This document shows, in pieces, positions 1 through 11,391 of a DNA stretch of 64,000 nucleotides (its first letter is position 1; each line of letters opens with the position of its first letter). The position numbers were made by a program, and so were the translations under genes. The notes below the pieces were generated by a model. It worked only from the letters and a program-made list of their open reading frames with translations, was not told the origin of the DNA and searched no databases. The stretch is taken from the NCBI GenBank assembly GCA_016169945.1, contig JADLSH010000390.1, positions 744,001 through 808,000 of the forward strand, in the 5' to 3' direction. This DNA comes from Trachythela sp. YZ-2020. Taxonomy: Eukaryota; Cnidaria; Anthozoa; Malacalcyonacea; Clavulariidae.

Positions 1-785
1 CACCCCCTGTAGTTTGCCTTTCCTGCAGCATGGCTTTAATAATCGGTAATAGGTCATCCATCGGGAACTAAGGGCAAGGAATTACATAACACTTAGAAGC
101 TTAAACAATTGTTGTTTCAGTAAAATGTCACTAATCTTATTAAAAAAATATCTGCAATATTCGAATAAGCTTTCAATTTGCGTTCCAGCAAAACGTCATT
201 GAACAGTAGAAATACAAGCTCATGTTTCTCGTGAACACCTCCAGGTGGCAAATTGCAAAATGTTTAGAAAATGGTGAATAGAAACTGATAGGATCGGGTA
301 GCATGGTTCCAGTTCCCTTTTAGATGAGAGGAAATATGTAATAATCATTTTAATCTAAAGGAAACATCTAATCCCATTTAAAAAGACATGGTGTGGGAAA
401 ATAAAGCATTGTCACATTGTCACAGGAAATATGAATGGGAAGCCAACGGCCATGCACATACATTATAGGTCTATTATCATGTATATGGTTTAAAGGAATA
501 GGGAGAGACCATCACCTAAACGGCTAAATTTAAACCACTCGCTTGGCAGCGAGGACTTCCTGGTATATTTTTCTTCAAGCTTACCAACCTCGTCCCAAAA
601 CCTTCCCCAAACCTGGGAACGAGGTTGCAAGCTTACATGGACACTATCGAAATTTCTGTGATCCCAATAATAATAAACTATACGATATTTACATAAAATC
701 ATATACAGTATAATCTAACTATAAGGAGCTACCTATTAGTTATGTTAGTAGATATTAGTTTTCTAGTAGTAAGTTATCTAATTAG
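1..785. other. No gene recognised
   Basis: Non-coding AT-rich sequence at the window edge. I see no open frame with a recognisable protein and no clear repeat ends. Confidence 0.5.
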
Positions 786-1020
786 TTAACCTCTTTTTCG
801 AGTTCAATTAGTTTAAAGCCAAAATATCGGCCATATTGAAACGTTATGGTTGCCATAGCAACAGCAGTTACATCATGTTTCTCAAAATTTCAAACTATTT
901 AGGCATTGTTTTCTATAAGTCTGATACTTTGCTTTCCACAAGTAGGTATTGTTAAATTGGTAATTGAACCTAAATCGTAAATTTTCCCGACTTTCCAAAA
1001 AAGAGTAGGGAGCCACCTTA
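786..1020. repeat. MITE fragment (GGTGGCTCCCTAC family)
   Basis: The right end is the inverted form of GGTGGCTCCCTAC, followed inwards by sequence shared with the complete copies at 5,407-5,752 and about 35,391-35,925 (a segment resembling CGGCCATATTGAAACG). The left terminus is not clear, so this is a partial copy. Confidence 0.5.
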
Positions 1021-1078
1021 TATTTGAGAGACTGTTGATGCACTACGTAATTCTATATCTAGAAAGTTCCAATCACTT

Positions 1079-1402
1079 CAGGGCCTTTATTAACTAATGT
1101 ACTGGAGGGGCAAAAGCCCCCCCAGCCCCCATGTTGGCCCCCCAGTAAGCTATTTTGGCCCCCCCAGTGAGGAAAGTTATGGTATTCTCACAACAAAACC
1201 TGGCTCCGTTTAGATGGGATATATCAAAAATTGTCTCTGAAAATGCAGGAAATCAAGACACAGAGACTCAAGATACAAAGATTTTCTGGGGTGGACCCCC
1301 AGACCCCCCTTCAGCTTCACACACCTGTAATACACCACCTACTTGTTACGTCCCCTTTCGATGATGGCCCCCCCCACTAACGATTTCTTAAAAAAGGCCC
1401 TG
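1079..1402. mobile_element. hAT-type MITE with perfect 8-bp TSD
   Basis: A 324-bp element begins CAGGGCCTTT and ends with the inverted copy AAAGGCCCTG. It is flanked on both sides by AATCACTT (1071-1078 and 1403-1410). Eight-base target duplications with CAGGG-type ends are characteristic of hAT transposons. The interior is rich in G and C runs and has no transposase, so it is non-autonomous. A related element is at 19,913-20,333. Confidence 0.8.
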
Positions 1403-2054
1403 AATCACTTAAAGCAAGGAAGGAGAAAGAATGTTTACCAGAGTTCATGCTTACTCTAGAAAGAACCAGATTATTGTTCGTAGATCCTCTTGTGTTTCGG
1501 CTATATGTACAAGTTGGAAAGAAATTAATTAATTATTTCAGATATAACTAGGAAATAGGATTTGAAAACTAGCAGGCAACCAGTGACGTCGTCAAGTAAG
1601 CTCTTGCTTTGATTAAAGTCCTTGAAAGATCTAGACGTTTTCACTTCAAACACTTTGAACAAACTGTAGTTTGTTTAAATAAACGTATTCACTCTAAAAA
1701 CTAGAGTTCACTTCAACATGGTCTGGTGAGAAGGACGAACTTGATTCTTGCTTCGTCGTAGAAATACAAACCTTACACGACAAAAACCAAAACTAATTCC
1801 GATTATAAATGACGTAATTACTAACACAATGACTGTAGTCGTGGGATAATGCTCATCACTTTTGTCTATACTGGGAATGTCAGTTGCATGGTAACGGGTC
1901 TGTTGTTACTGAGCTCTCAGCTGTATTTGCAATTGCTTCTATATAAAATATTTTAAAGGTGTGTTTACTTGCGTTAAGACAACATGCAGTTATACAAGCA
2001 TATATATAGTATTGATCAGAGAGTAACTATAATAACTACTATATAATAACATCA

Positions 2055-2190
2055 TAGTTTCAATCCTAACCCTTAACCTCACCCTAACCCAGCCCTGAAT
2101 CTGACCCTAATCCTTACCCTGGCCTAATTCTAACCCAAACCTTAATCCTAACCCTAATCCTTACCCCAATCCTTACCCTAATCCTTGTGG
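2055..2190. repeat. Degenerate interstitial telomere-like repeat
   Basis: About 130 bp of imperfect CCCTAA-like hexamers (variants such as CCTTAC and CCTAAT), the complement of the animal telomere repeat TTAGGG. A shorter TTAGGG-like tract is at 49,494-49,545. Confidence 0.7.
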
Positions 2191-2469
2191 CGTAATTTGA
2201 GACAATAACCACCCAATTTTCGGAACAATAACTACACAATATTTACTGTTACTGTCAGTACTTTCTTCGTTGTGTTGTACGATATATAACCTTGTGATGC
2301 AACTGGGCAATAAGCTTGCGAATTGGCATTATCAATAATGAATCACAGCCAAGAAAATTATACCTTTCTCACAACGTGTAATACTGGTGAAAATTCGTAC
2401 CAAATTATATAAGCAAAAAAAAAGAAGTTTCCTAACAAGGCGTATATGAGCGAAATCAAATTGCGATGA

Positions 2470-3605
2470 TTGACAATTGCATACTTTTCTTCTCAACGAT
2501 ATCATTGAACGCAATCTCAGTAATAACAATAAGAAAATCATCTCAACTCAGAAGCAAATTTGCTACTTCGTCATTCTACTTCAATCCGTTGTCGATTTAG
2601 GCATAGTTAATAGAGATGACATGGTTAGGAAACTCGGCTTTCGCTTTTGTTCTATGTTTTTGTTTGCATTAGTGCATGTGCACGTTCACGGTTATTGAAT
2701 ATATTGTATTTTTATGAATCGACCAATGGAAATGCTTGCATGCTTAATCTCCAAACCGTGTTTCTGAAATATTAATGAATGTAAAACAAATTATTTGTGC
2801 ACGGTCAGGTACCGTTCAACATAAATCCCGTTCAATTGTTAGCTGCTTTGTAATGTGCCGAGTTTCCTAACCATGTCATCTCTATTAACTATGATTTAGG
2901 TGTTGGTGTTTTAAGTATACCTCTTAATTTTCATCTTCTATCTAGTTTTTCAATTTCTGAATACTCCAGGCGGCTGCATGTACGTTATGTACATTGCTAC
3001 CTTGTGGATTGTCGACAGTGACACTGTCTGCAATGACAATGGCGAGATATATTGGTGGCTACATCCTTATTCCTACCAAATTCAAGTGACAAAGAAACGA
3101 ATTTTGACCTATGTATGCATGCGGATGTGGTCTTGCCATATTGTCAGTGTTTACTTTTTCATTCCTTGTTCTTAAACTGATAGTCCGAATTTGCTTTAGA
3201 GGAATGATACTTATATTTTTCCTTTTTACTGGATTTGTTTACATAAGAATATATCTTTCGATACGAAAGTTACTTCGTTCCGAAAAAAGGCCAGCGTGTG
3301 AAAGTAACGAAAATCAAAGTACTATAAAAAGGCGAGTTTTCCTCGAAACCCGGCATGCAAGATCTTGCTTTCTTGTTGTTATCTGTTTTGCTCTTTTCTT
3401 GCTACCTTCAACACTGTCCTCAGTCTTCTTCAGGGTTGGCAGTATTGACAACATTAAATATTTTAACTGGTCAGTTACATCGATAATTTTAAATTCAAGC
3501 ATTAATTCTGTGAGTGTTTTTGGACGAAGACATTGCTCAGGAAAGAAGCCTTCAAGACCCTTAAATCCCTTTGCCCGTGACTTCCTGTACATGGCGTGGA
3601 AATAG
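2470..3605 (+). pseudogene. Rhodopsin-family GPCR pseudogene, copy 1
   Basis: The conceptual translation, in several frames, gives a leader ending ISTQK, a second-membrane-segment start LQSVVDL, then after a break the segments CGLAILSVFTFSF (TM4), FRGMILIFFLFTGFVYIRIY (TM5), CFLVVICFALFLLPS (TM6) and WSVTSIILNSSINSVSVFGR (TM7). The TM7 NPxxY signature is lost: the Pro position is altered (SSINSVSVFG). A 292-bp MITE interrupts TM2, and TM3 is badly eroded, so it cannot encode a receptor. It is a duplicate of the copy at 6,456-6,956; upstream flanks (about 2,280-2,470 and 6,300-6,460) are also duplicated. The ligand class cannot be assigned. Confidence 0.7.
2602..2893. mobile_element. MITE with 37-bp perfect TIRs inside GPCR relic
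   Basis: The ends begin CATAGTTAATAGAGATGACA and are perfect inverted copies over about 37 bp. They are flanked by a 7-bp direct repeat, ATTTAGG (2595-2601 and 2894-2900). The paralogous GPCR relic has uninterrupted sequence at the same place, so this is a clean insertion. There is no coding sequence inside. The superfamily is not assigned. Confidence 0.8.
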
Positions 3606-4099
3606 GACAGAGTCCTCGCATTTCATACAAATATATAGATAAATTCCCAAAAGAATTCAATACCTTAAAACTTCAATTTAAGAAATAGATAACATTTTGC
3701 CATCGATGACTTCATAACGTGGTAAGAACAAAAACGTACGTGGTATAACTGAACAGACAATGCAACGGATAAACATGATCTAGCTGCTTTATATAATAAA
3801 GAAAGATGATAAGCTCGTGCCAAAAAGTTTTCGGCTTTGAAGCGCGACGGAAAGAGATTTACACACCATTCGATAAATCATAGTCGCCATAAATCGCATT
3901 ATTATACATTGTAGTCACTACGTGTCTTCTGATTGGCTAATTGCTCACAGTTAAATATGGCAATCACGCAACCTACAGTCTTTTGAAACTTTTATCAGAA
4001 CTATAGTAAGTAAATTAGGTTTCTAATATTTTGTCGTCAAATAAACTTTATTTCACCAGGGTAGTCACGTCAGTTCAAAAGAACTGGTATCAATGTGAG

Positions 4100-5133
4100 C
4101 CCTGAATAATAGCTAATTACAGATTTTTACTAATTACAGTGTCCTCACGGAATATCACTGTATCATCGGCGTACATTAGGATCTCAGAGTTTAATAGAAC
4201 AGAAGGAAGGTCCTTGATGTAAATTACAAACAACAGTGGACACCTTCGACAAAAACCCGCTGAGTACATCCCGTCAAGTAATTTTCAAATCAATCAAGTT
4301 ATTTATCTTCCAGACTAATCTATGTAGTTTTCTTAGTAAATTCTCGTGGTTTACCGTGTCAAATGCCTTTTTAATGTCAATAAAAATTGCACCGGAAGCC
4401 CACTGTCTGCATTTTTTCGTATTTTATCAGTGAGAATGACTGCTGTTTCACAGGAAAAGTTCTTGCGGAAGCCGCATTGAAATAGCGATAATAAATTATA
4501 GTGATCAATATATCTATAAAGCTGGGTGTGTACTTCTCTTTCCAGGATCTTTGATAGAACTGGAATGATGGAAATAGGTCGATAATTCTCCGGGTTATCA
4601 TATGCTCCGCTTGTAAATAGGTATCACCTTCGCCACTTTCCATTCATCTGGGATATTCCCAAGAGATAGTGATAGATTAAAAAGACTAGTTAGGGAAACA
4701 GATATTTCAGTTGCAGCGTCTCCTACGGTATAGTTTAGCTGGGATACCATCAATTCCAGTGGATTTGCATACCTTAATCGATTTAAGATGGCATAAAACA
4801 GACAAGGAGAGCATCGGACTGAAATAAAATTCATCGTTAGGTCTATTTTTGGTGAAAAGTATTGCTTAGGGTAGAGGAACGATTATTTAAATCGTTTGTC
4901 ATTCGTTTGGCAAGGTTGCAAAATAAATTACAGAATGCGTTAGCTGTTGTGTAATTGTCTTCGGTTAGTTTACCATAATACTTAATGCGTGTTGTGGTAG
5001 CTTTGGTAGATGACTTTTGGAGGAGGACACTGCATGGGGGGGAAATGTAAATAGTGCCCCTTTTCTGGAATGAAGTGCATGCCCTCTTTTTATGGATCGA
5101 AAGTGCCTTTTTCCAATGATAGACAAAATCCAA
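4100..5133 (-). pseudogene. LINE reverse-transcriptase relic (CR1/L2/jockey-like)
   Basis: Minus-strand reading gives, in shifting frames, an N-terminal RT segment containing NIPDEWKVAKVIPIYK (about 4,600-4,834) and, further downstream near 4,150-4,250, the catalytic-type motif YADDTV preceded by LLFVIYIKDL. These are typical of non-LTR retrotransposon RTs. Stops and frameshifts make it non-functional. It is 5'-truncated and has no visible endonuclease. Confidence 0.7.
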
Positions 5134-5406
5134 TTACTTATAACTATTAGATTATATAGAACTCGCAGTAATTGGCTATGCTGTTGTGGGTATCCAGCCT
5201 AAATATTCCTCAGGAGATTATGCCCTCGAAACCCCTACAATGCTTGCTCCTTATAATTGTGCCTTCAGGATATTTTCAACCCCGAAAAAAGACCCTGGGT
5301 ACGCCATTGCATGATAGGTGGCCCTATTTGGCGGTGCCCGCCACTTTTGAGAAGTTTTTGTGCCCTTTGCATGGCCATAAATCATCTAAAATTGCCATAA
5401 ATCGTT

Positions 5407-5752
5407 TAAGGTGGCTTCCTACAATTTTTTGAAATGTGGAAAATTTATGATTTAGATCAAACTTTTAAAATAATTTTTACTTGTTACAAACAAAAATTGT
5501 ATGACTTATGTTGAGCAACATTCTAAGAGCTGAAAATTGTTTACAAAAATTACGTCATCACCGTTGCTATAGTAACAATGACGTTTCAATATGGCCGATA
5601 TTTTGTCTTTTGTCGCACTTTACTCTAAAGTGTATGCAATGGGTTACCCCCATTGGTACAATTTTTGTCTGCTAACAAGTAACAGTTCTTCAAAAAAATC
5701 AATCTAAATAATAAATTTACCATATTTCAAAAATTGTAGGGAGCCACCTTAA
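5407..5752. mobile_element. MITE, GGTGGCTCCCTAC family, complete copy
   Basis: A 346-bp element with inverted ends (TAAGGTGGCTTCCTACAATT at the left and its near-complement at the right, about 50 bp in all). The interior shares short blocks with the copies at 786-1,020 and 35,391-35,925. No coding sequence. Confidence 0.7.
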
Positions 5753-6455
5753 ACTTGCCATAAATCGCCATAATCTCGCGACAAGTTAATGCGATCCCAG
5801 AGTATAAGCCTAAATGTATTGAATAAAACACCGGATTCTTAATTATACCCAACATGCATCTGTCGTACTATATTTTTGGTTTTTAATCAGCCTTTTGCTA
5901 CTTTCACTTTCGTTATAAAATCTATGATGAACAATGTGAGGGTACAATAATATATTTGACCGAAGAAACTGTAATACATACAAGGTATAAGTTGTTATAC
6001 ATGTAATAGTTTTGCATGGCATGCAGTTTAATGTTTGCCGTGCCATTCCACAAATTAAACTCCATATAGAGGTATATAGTGGTAACCTGAAATTTCCAGC
6101 ATTAAATTAGCACTTCGGTCTTATAGCGCTTTATTAGAACGGTAATAAAATAAGTGTAAAACTAATATCTAAGGTGTCCTCATGAGAATATCCCATGATC
6201 ACAGCTTTACTCTTCAGCTGTAATATCGCTTGTGGTTCAGTAAATGTTTTATACTTTAATTATCTCTTGCTTCACTTATTGCACACGTGTTATGTTATGC
6301 AGCAACTGGACAAAAAATAAGCTTGCAAGTTGATATCATCAATAAATAAATGAATCACAGCCATGAAAATTATACCATTCTCACAACGTGTAAAGTTGGG
6401 GAAAAGATCATAAGCAAGTTTCCTAACAAGGACTGATCGAATTGCGATTATTGTT

Positions 6456-6956
6456 ATCAATTGCATACTTTTCTTCTCAACGATATCATTGAACGCAATC
6501 TCAGTAATAACAATAAGAAAATCATCTCAACTCAGAAGCTAAATTTGCTATTTGGTTATTGTACTTCAATCCGTTGTCGATTTAATTGTTGGTGTTTTAA
6601 GTATACCTCTTTTCATCTACCATTTAGTTTCTCCATTTCTGAACACTACAGACTGCACGGTCGCCCTGCTAGCTATTGTAACAACATTACTACCTTGTAG
6701 ATTGTCAACAATAACATTATCTGTCACGACAATGGAGAGATACATTGCGGGTGTGTTGTATCTTTATTCCTACCAAAAACAAGTCACAAAGAAACGAATT
6801 TTGACCTATGTTTGCGGGTGTGGTCTTGCTGTTTTCTCAGTGTTTACTTTTTCATTCAGTTATATTTTTCGTCTTTGCTGGATTGGCTCATACAAGAATA
6901 TATCCTGTGATATGAAAGTTAGTTCGTTCCGAAAAAAGGCCAGCATGCGAAAATAG
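6456..6956 (+). pseudogene. Rhodopsin-family GPCR pseudogene, copy 2
   Basis: Continuous reading over about 134 codons gives TM2 (VVDLIVGVLSIPLFIYHL), a TM3 region beginning with the conserved Cys (DCTVALLAIVTTLLP) and ending in MERY where DRY is usual, then TM4 (CGCGLAVFSVFTFSF). The leader lies in a different frame from TM2, and the sequence stops after a TM5-like piece, so TM6 and TM7 are missing. It preserves what copy 1 lost around TM2-TM3, which shows that both derive from one intact receptor. Confidence 0.7.
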
Positions 6957-8754
6957 TTCATTCAATCCAATGCCATTCTGCATTAGCTCTTAAGTATGTA
7001 TAATTGAACATTTGAAAATGTATTACATGAAGTATTCAAGATGTGAATTATATATTCTGTTGTGTGACGTGCATGGCCACGTTATGTGTTTTTTGATTTA
7101 ACGTATTTTAGAGGTAGAGCATTTTGGTGCGAAGGCAGATACAAATCGTCTTCATGTAATTTCTATTATACAGTGGTTCCATTTCTAACTGTTGTGACTG
7201 ACTCAGGACATCATGTAAAGTCCAGTGATGGTCGATCTGTCTTAGCCTTTCAAAAAATCGAAGGGTTAAACAGCTGTCTTGATTTTGCATTGCTGTATAA
7301 AAATTGCATTTCTAAATTTCTAAATATTTGAAATATGTCAATTTGACGTGTCGGGAAAAATTTAAATATGAGGAAATACCTGCCTTGCTTGTTAGAGAAT
7401 ATTTTTTTTTCTTTCCGAGGGCAATTCTTCCAACCCCCCTCAAGAATCTAATGGTCCACCCCTAAATAATAAATGTCAATAATTAGTATATAACAGAAGG
7501 CGAAGGATGATAAATAACTATTTTATACTTCCTCCGCAGAGGCTTGACAAGTATTCTTGTCAGTTACCATTGTTATTTGGGAGTCGAGGTTCAAGAGCAT
7601 TTTATTAGCCTTACGCGAAGTTTTGGAACAAGCGTGAGGGTGACTAACAAAAATACTCGAAAAACTGGAAGAGAGCCACAGATTGAAAAGCAGTTCGAAG
7701 TAAACATCTCATAAAAATTGCCTTTGACATCAATGGCCACATCATAGGAGTATTGTCCATAAGAAAACGTTTGTGAGGAAACATCACTGAATCTCAGGAT
7801 ATATCTCCGTATCAGGATCGTCCGATGCCTCCCCACCTGAATAAGAAACAGAATGATGGTTCTTTCCCTAAAATAGTGCATGAGGAATAAGAATAATTTA
7901 TTGCGATTTTTCAATTATTTTGTCAAGGTATCATACGAATAAACAAATATAATAGGAAAATATTTAATAACGGTCAACAACGTGTTGGTTCAATTTAGGT
8001 CAAGGAGCCATTGCAAATCATAGAAGATATAAAGAGGACTTTGCTGTGAGCATGTGAAATATTGAAATACTAATACTACAACGTCTACGTTTACTTCATC
8101 TATCATTACTAATGGGATTTGCACCAGTTTTGTGGCTAGGAAAATGATCCCCGCCCCTTCCCCCCACCCACCTTCACGACGCTCAATAACGATGTCCAAA
8201 AAATGAATAGTTACCTTATTATTGGAGGAAAAGTTTATAAAGCAATCAAACGCTGTTTTAAATGCCAAGGAATACTGGGTCATCCATACAACAATAAAAT
8301 TATCAAATTTATAACGATATCTTATTCAGAAAAAAACATGGGAACTTTTCAATAAACTATAATCCATTCGGAGAACTGAATAATTTCTTGGATTACCAGA
8401 GTTGACACAATATCTATACGTCATTGATAGTCGTTCTGTCCAAGAGACAATTTAATTTTCCCAATTTGCATTGCGTTCTTATCTAAATTTCAAACTCAGT
8501 TTGTAAATAGGTTACCCTCTTTATACTTCTTGTACGTATAACAAGAAGTTTTTATTTTTACAAATTTAATCCTAAACTGTGACGTTTTTACTCCGATTTC
8601 TAGTGTAGTTGACCTTACCATTATGCTTGAGTTTTCCAATCCATTCTCTAAGAACTTGTACGTTTGAAGCAGTTGCCTTTAGCAAGAGTACTTAAGAAAA
8701 TTTAATGAATACCATAACAATTTGTTGGATTTAGATTTATTGTTGTTGGTTAAA

Positions 8755-8815
8755 TACTAGCTAACTAGCCGCCGTAGCGCAGACGGTGACTGGTTTACGG
8801 AGGCTAGTTATAATT
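8755..8815 (+). repeat. tRNA-like A-box fragment, possible SINE piece
   Basis: A short stretch contains TAGCGCAGACGG, resembling a Pol III A box (TRGCNNAGNGG). No matching B box or cloverleaf could be drawn, so this is at most a SINE fragment. Confidence 0.2.
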
Positions 8816-9362
8816 AAATACCTGCTTAGTTTGAGTTTTGTCGCCACTTTTGGCAATGTCTCATAAATCTATTTACAATAGAAAGCGGGGCTAGAAATTT
8901 TGTTTCTAATTTGCCCATTATTATTTGTGAAAGTTCTTGGAGATTTTTATGTTTGCCGGTTGGCCTACATATTTTGTTTTATGCAAAAATTGCATGCTGG
9001 ACCATTCATTTTTGGTTGAAACAGATCACATTTTTCTATTTGGGAGGGGGGGCTGGTGTGCTTTGTGATCATTGGCTAACTTTTAGTACTGTTAATATAT
9101 TTTCAAGTTATACCTTGTAACTATGTTGTAAATATCATGCTCAAGATGAGTCAGGATTTATTTAAGCAGCAGTTGCAAGGCTGAGCCCAATTACGTAGTC
9201 ATTCTGTTGGGTCTTGCATAGAAAATTTTGAATTTTAGTCGCCCAGAATGGCCATCTAGTGTTGTTTCAGGGTGACATTTTTGCAAAGAGAACAAACCCT
9301 TTTAAGGCCATATGAAAATTGAAGGTTGAAACATGACGCGATTATATACAGCTCAAGATGAT

Positions 9363-9386
9363 GCGATTAATTGCTAAAAATTAATC
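9363..9386. repeat. Short perfect inverted repeat
   Basis: CGATTAATT and its complement AATTAATCG are separated by six bases. It is a small hairpin in otherwise featureless sequence between about 8.9 and 10.2 kb. Confidence 0.4.
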
Positions 9387-10272
9387 GATTTGGGAATTAT
9401 CGCGCGATTGTTAGAAACGCCGTTTTACTTATTTGGCAAAGCTGGCTTTCGACCCATAAGCCGGATCATCTTCATCATTGCAAATAGGATCTGCGCTTAC
9501 GTATCGAAAGCTTTGTTACATATATAAATGTAGTGTTTTCCACAAAACAAAACAATTATGGTAACGATTTGTCAATGTAAGTTTCATATAGAATGGATCT
9601 TACGAATCGATACATACTTCCAGGAAAATCGAAAAAGATTGAAAGATAAATTGAAAAAGAATAAAAATCAAGGAAGTTTAAAGATAAAATTACACAACAA
9701 TCACTGAAAAAACATTCCGGTAACAACGAACTCAAATTAATTAAGGATCAGAACAAAATAGAAGAAATTAGACAAAACCTTGGTCCTTGTTATAACATTC
9801 ATAACGCGTCGTTTCTGTACAATATGGTTGAAGTGGAAAACATGCGCGCCTTATCCTTAACTAATCCCAGTTGACATACGTATCTTTATACATAATGACG
9901 TCATATATATTGGTCATAACGACGCCATCTTGTGTTCAGGAGACTATCAACTCTTCTCTACAATCAAACTAATAACAACTTTTTAACTACGAACTTATGC
10001 GCAAGCATTGATATCATTGAATAAATATCGTTCAATGTAGTACATGTTCTGTATATACCAACTATACTATACTTGTGTAACATAGTTTATGGCTTATGCA
10101 GTACATGGGTCCAGTAGTGTCTTAATAAACTAACACAGCTATGCATGTTCACTGGTTGTCTGATATATCACTAATCTTTCTACAATAAGCCTCCGTGGTA
10201 TGGGGCTGAACAACTGAAGAGGATTAAAACACTTCCGAATCGACATTTCGAGCGAAAATCCCTACTAATCGC

Positions 10273-10297
10273 CTGACGAAGGTCTTGAAACGTCGAT
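10273..10297 (+). ncRNA. Hammerhead-ribozyme-like core motif
   Basis: CTGACGA (position 7 of the hammerhead core is variable) is followed after seven bases by GAAAC and a palindromic ACGT. This pattern is seen at the ends of Penelope-like elements with minimal stem III, which may work as dimers. Stem II would be very short. No element body was recognised next to it. Confidence 0.3.
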
Positions 10298-10306
10298 GGC
10301 TTTCTT

Positions 10307-10312
10307 TTTATT
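10307..10312 (-). terminator. Candidate polyadenylation signal AATAAA for the receptor gene
   Basis: AATAAA on the minus strand, about 73 bp downstream of the stop codon at 10,385-10,387. It is the nearest canonical hexamer. Inference from position only. Confidence 0.45.
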
Positions 10313-10384
10313 CAGGTATAGTTCGGACCCAAACGACAGTAGCTTATTCTAGAAATATACAAAAGGACCTCTACGTTGGAGAGA

Positions 10385-11391
10385 TCATATTTCTACTTCA
10401 TTTAACTCAAATGTCACATTCGAAACAATTTGAAAACTTTTCCTTGGTTTTATTGATGTCGTCGACTTCGTCCATCCTCTTTCACTGAATGATTTGTTTT
10501 GGTCGTTATTAGTCACAGCAACATTTTCATTTTGTTCTGAACGTAAAATGTTAGCCTCAACATCATCGTCACTCTGTGAAGGACGAACTTTATTATTTTT
10601 TCGTGATCGTTGTAAGAACACAAACCATATACAACAAATACCAAAACTAATCCCGATAATAAATGACGTAATTACTAACACGATGACTGTAATGGTAGGG
10701 TGGTGATCACTTTCCTCTAAACTGGAAATATCAGTTGGTGTAGTTCCTGTATTTTCAGTTGTCTTTTCTTTTTGTGTTGTTTTTTCTGTTTCTGCTATTT
10801 TTGTTGTTGTTGCTGCTGTTGTCTTGGCTGTTTCTGTTGTCTTGGCTGTTTCTGTTGTTCCTTTTATTCCTGTTATCTTTGTTGTTTCTGTTATCTTTGT
10901 TTTTGGTGTCATCTTGGCTTTTTCTGTTGTCTTTGTTGTTTCTGTTGTCTTTGTTTTTGGTGTTGTCTTGGCTTTTCCTGTTATCTTTGTTGTTGCTGCT
11001 GTTGTCTTGGCTGTTTCTGTTGTCTTTGTTGTTTCTGTTGTTGTCTTGGCTTTTCCTGTTGTCTTTGTTGCTGCTGTTGTCTTGGCTGTTTCTGTTGTCT
11101 TGGCTGTTTCTGTTATCTTTGTTGTTTCTGTTGTCTTTGTTTTTGGTGTTGTCTTGGCTTTTTCTGTTATCTTTGTTGTTGCTACTGTTGTCTTGACTGT
11201 TTCTGTTGTCTTTGTTTTTGGTGTTGTCTTGGCTTTTCCTGTTGTCTTTGTTGCTGCTGCTGTTGTCTTGACTGTTTCTGTTGTCTTTGTTTTTGGTGTC
11301 GTCTTGGCTTTTTCTGTTGTCTTTATTGTTTGTGTTGTTTGTGCTGTCTTTTCTGTTCCTGCTGTTTTTGTTGTTTCCATTGTCTTTGCTT
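10385..11391 (-). CDS. Receptor exon 33: Thr/Lys-rich mucin-like stalk, TM helix and cytoplasmic tail
   Basis: Residues about 1506-1840. It starts with about 220 residues of T/K/E/A-rich repeats (units such as KTTETAKTT and KAKTTPKTK), likely heavily O-glycosylated. One membrane helix follows at about 1738-1765 ([20 protein letters not shown]) with a basic stop-transfer (QRSRKNNK). The cytoplasmic tail of about 72 residues contains [10 protein letters not shown] and a Ser/Thr-rich end. The stalk's low-complexity DNA produces long meaningless plus-strand frames. The stalk repeat number may vary between alleles. Confidence 0.85.

Larger units (their letters stand above)
1700..8700 (-). pseudogene. 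Degraded partial copy of the VWA-Cache-EGF receptor gene
   Basis: Read on the minus strand, pieces of the neighbouring receptor gene appear in 5' to 3' order. About 8,610-8,700 matches exon 3, 8,214-8,285 matches exon 4, 7,800-7,880 matches exon 5, 7,725-7,800 matches exon 8, and about 1,730-1,890 matches the transmembrane part of the last exon. Exons 6 and 7, and everything between exon 8 and the stalk, are missing or unrecognisable. The exon 5 and exon 8 fragments abut with no intron. The frames do not stay open, so I call it a tandem-duplicate pseudogene lying just downstream of its parent. The interval also contains GPCR relics and repeats inserted in or captured with it. Confidence 0.75.

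Noticed and set aside
7086..7331. 81-codon plus-strand frame after GPCR copy 2
   Set aside because: Considered as the missing GPCR end, but it contains no TM6/TM7 motif or NPxxY-like sequence.
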